22,057 bases of DNA from CAZPLZ01 sp964587525 (lineage in GTDB: Bacteria > Oederibacteriota > CAKKQC01). Of this stretch, positions 21,766 through 22,057 are shown piece by piece; position 1 is the first letter of the stretch, and each line of letters opens with the position of its first letter. The stretch covers positions 1-22,057 of the forward strand of contig CAZPLZ010000031.1 in assembly GCA_964587525.1 (NCBI GenBank), written 5' to 3'. The notes under the pieces were generated by a model. It was not told the DNA's origin and did no database searches. It saw nothing but the letters and a program-made list of their open reading frames with translations. Both the position numbers and the translations under genes were made by a program.

Positions 21766-22057
21766 ATGAGCAAGCCAGTACTTCCCGTGACCATCATGAC
21801 CTCCCGCCGCAAGTCGGTTTCGCTGCCCGCGGTCTTTGACAGCGGGTCCTACTATACGCTCATCCGGCAGAACTGCCTCCCCGCTGGGACCCCCCTCGAG
21901 GAGTTTCCTCCTGCCAAGGCCTTGCGGGCCGCCGCCAGGGGCAGCCGGCTTCGCATCGCGGGAGCCGCCTCACTGGTTATTACGATCGGTGGCAAAAAAA
22001 TATGGGACCCCGCCCTCGTCTCGCCCGATCTCACCCGTGAAATGATTATCGGCGCCC
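21766..22057 (+). CDS. Retropepsin-like aspartyl protease domain protein, 3' end cut by window
   Basis: 97 codons are visible and the frame runs off the window. The ATG at 21766 has GAGG 5 bases upstream; in-frame GTG 21733 and ATG 21685 are alternatives. PAVFDSGSYYTLIRQ (D25-S-G) resembles the catalytic D-T/S-G motif of retropepsin-like proteases, preceded by two short strands (PVLPVTIMTS, KSVSLP). After an AGAASLVITIGGKKIWDPALV stretch, EMIIGA matches the second conserved block (IIG, usually followed by L/D). There are no retroviral or transposon genes nearby; cellular single-domain proteins of this type exist in bacteria. Its base composition returns to GC-rich. The function is unknown. 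Confidence 0.65.
   Translation, partial: MSKPVLPVTIMTSRRKSVSLPAVFDSGSYYTLIRQNCLPAGTPLEEFPPAKALRAAARGSRLRIAGAASLVITIGGKKIWDPALVSPDLTREMIIGA

Overview
The window is a piece of a GC-rich Gram-negative (diderm) bacterial chromosome. Evidence for a diderm is a PorV/UPF0164-type outer-membrane protein, a barrel-TPR protein, lipoproteins and several secreted multidomain proteins. The species cannot be named from the sequence. The mix of an Escherichia-like FrdABCD with PorV-like, CARDB-like, FlgD-Ig-like and SBBP/kelch surface proteins suggests an environmental, probably uncultivated lineage; that is inference.

Region 1 (1-6730) is housekeeping and anaerobic energy metabolism. A TPR protein is followed by ribosomal proteins L21 and L27, then directly by a complete quinol:fumarate reductase operon frdABCD. 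After an intergenic stretch with two palindromic repeats come a monothiol glutaredoxin-like gene and, convergent to it, class II fumarase (fumC). FumC (malate to fumarate) and FrdABCD (fumarate to succinate, driven by quinol) are consecutive steps of fumarate respiration or the reductive TCA branch.

Region 2 (6810-10548) holds two near-duplicate cyclic-nucleotide-binding-domain proteins. They flank a large secreted protein with seven SBBP repeats (a predicted seven-bladed propeller), Ig-like domains and a C-terminal FlgD-like Ig domain. The second copy has a nearly leaderless promoter. The following gap carries four 23-bp direct repeats.

Region 3 (10549-17164) is a probable surface/secretion operon: a subtilisin with six kelch repeats, a small secreted protein sharing the protease's C-terminal domain, a duplicated Ig-like exported protein, a CARDB plus C-terminal sorting-like protein, and a PorV-like outer-membrane protein. 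The last three genes overlap by ATGA.

Region 4 (17165-22057) is accessory and partly AT-richer. It has two more palindromic repeats and a (CCGT)7 tract that separates a start codon from an out-of-frame lipoprotein-like ORF, so it is a candidate phase-variable locus. It continues with a lipoprotein carrying a zinc-ribbon-like cysteine pattern, a frameshifted TPR remnant, a barrel-TPR protein, a second seven-repeat SBBP protein with an unrelated N-terminal half, and the start of a retropepsin-like aspartyl protease cut by the window end.
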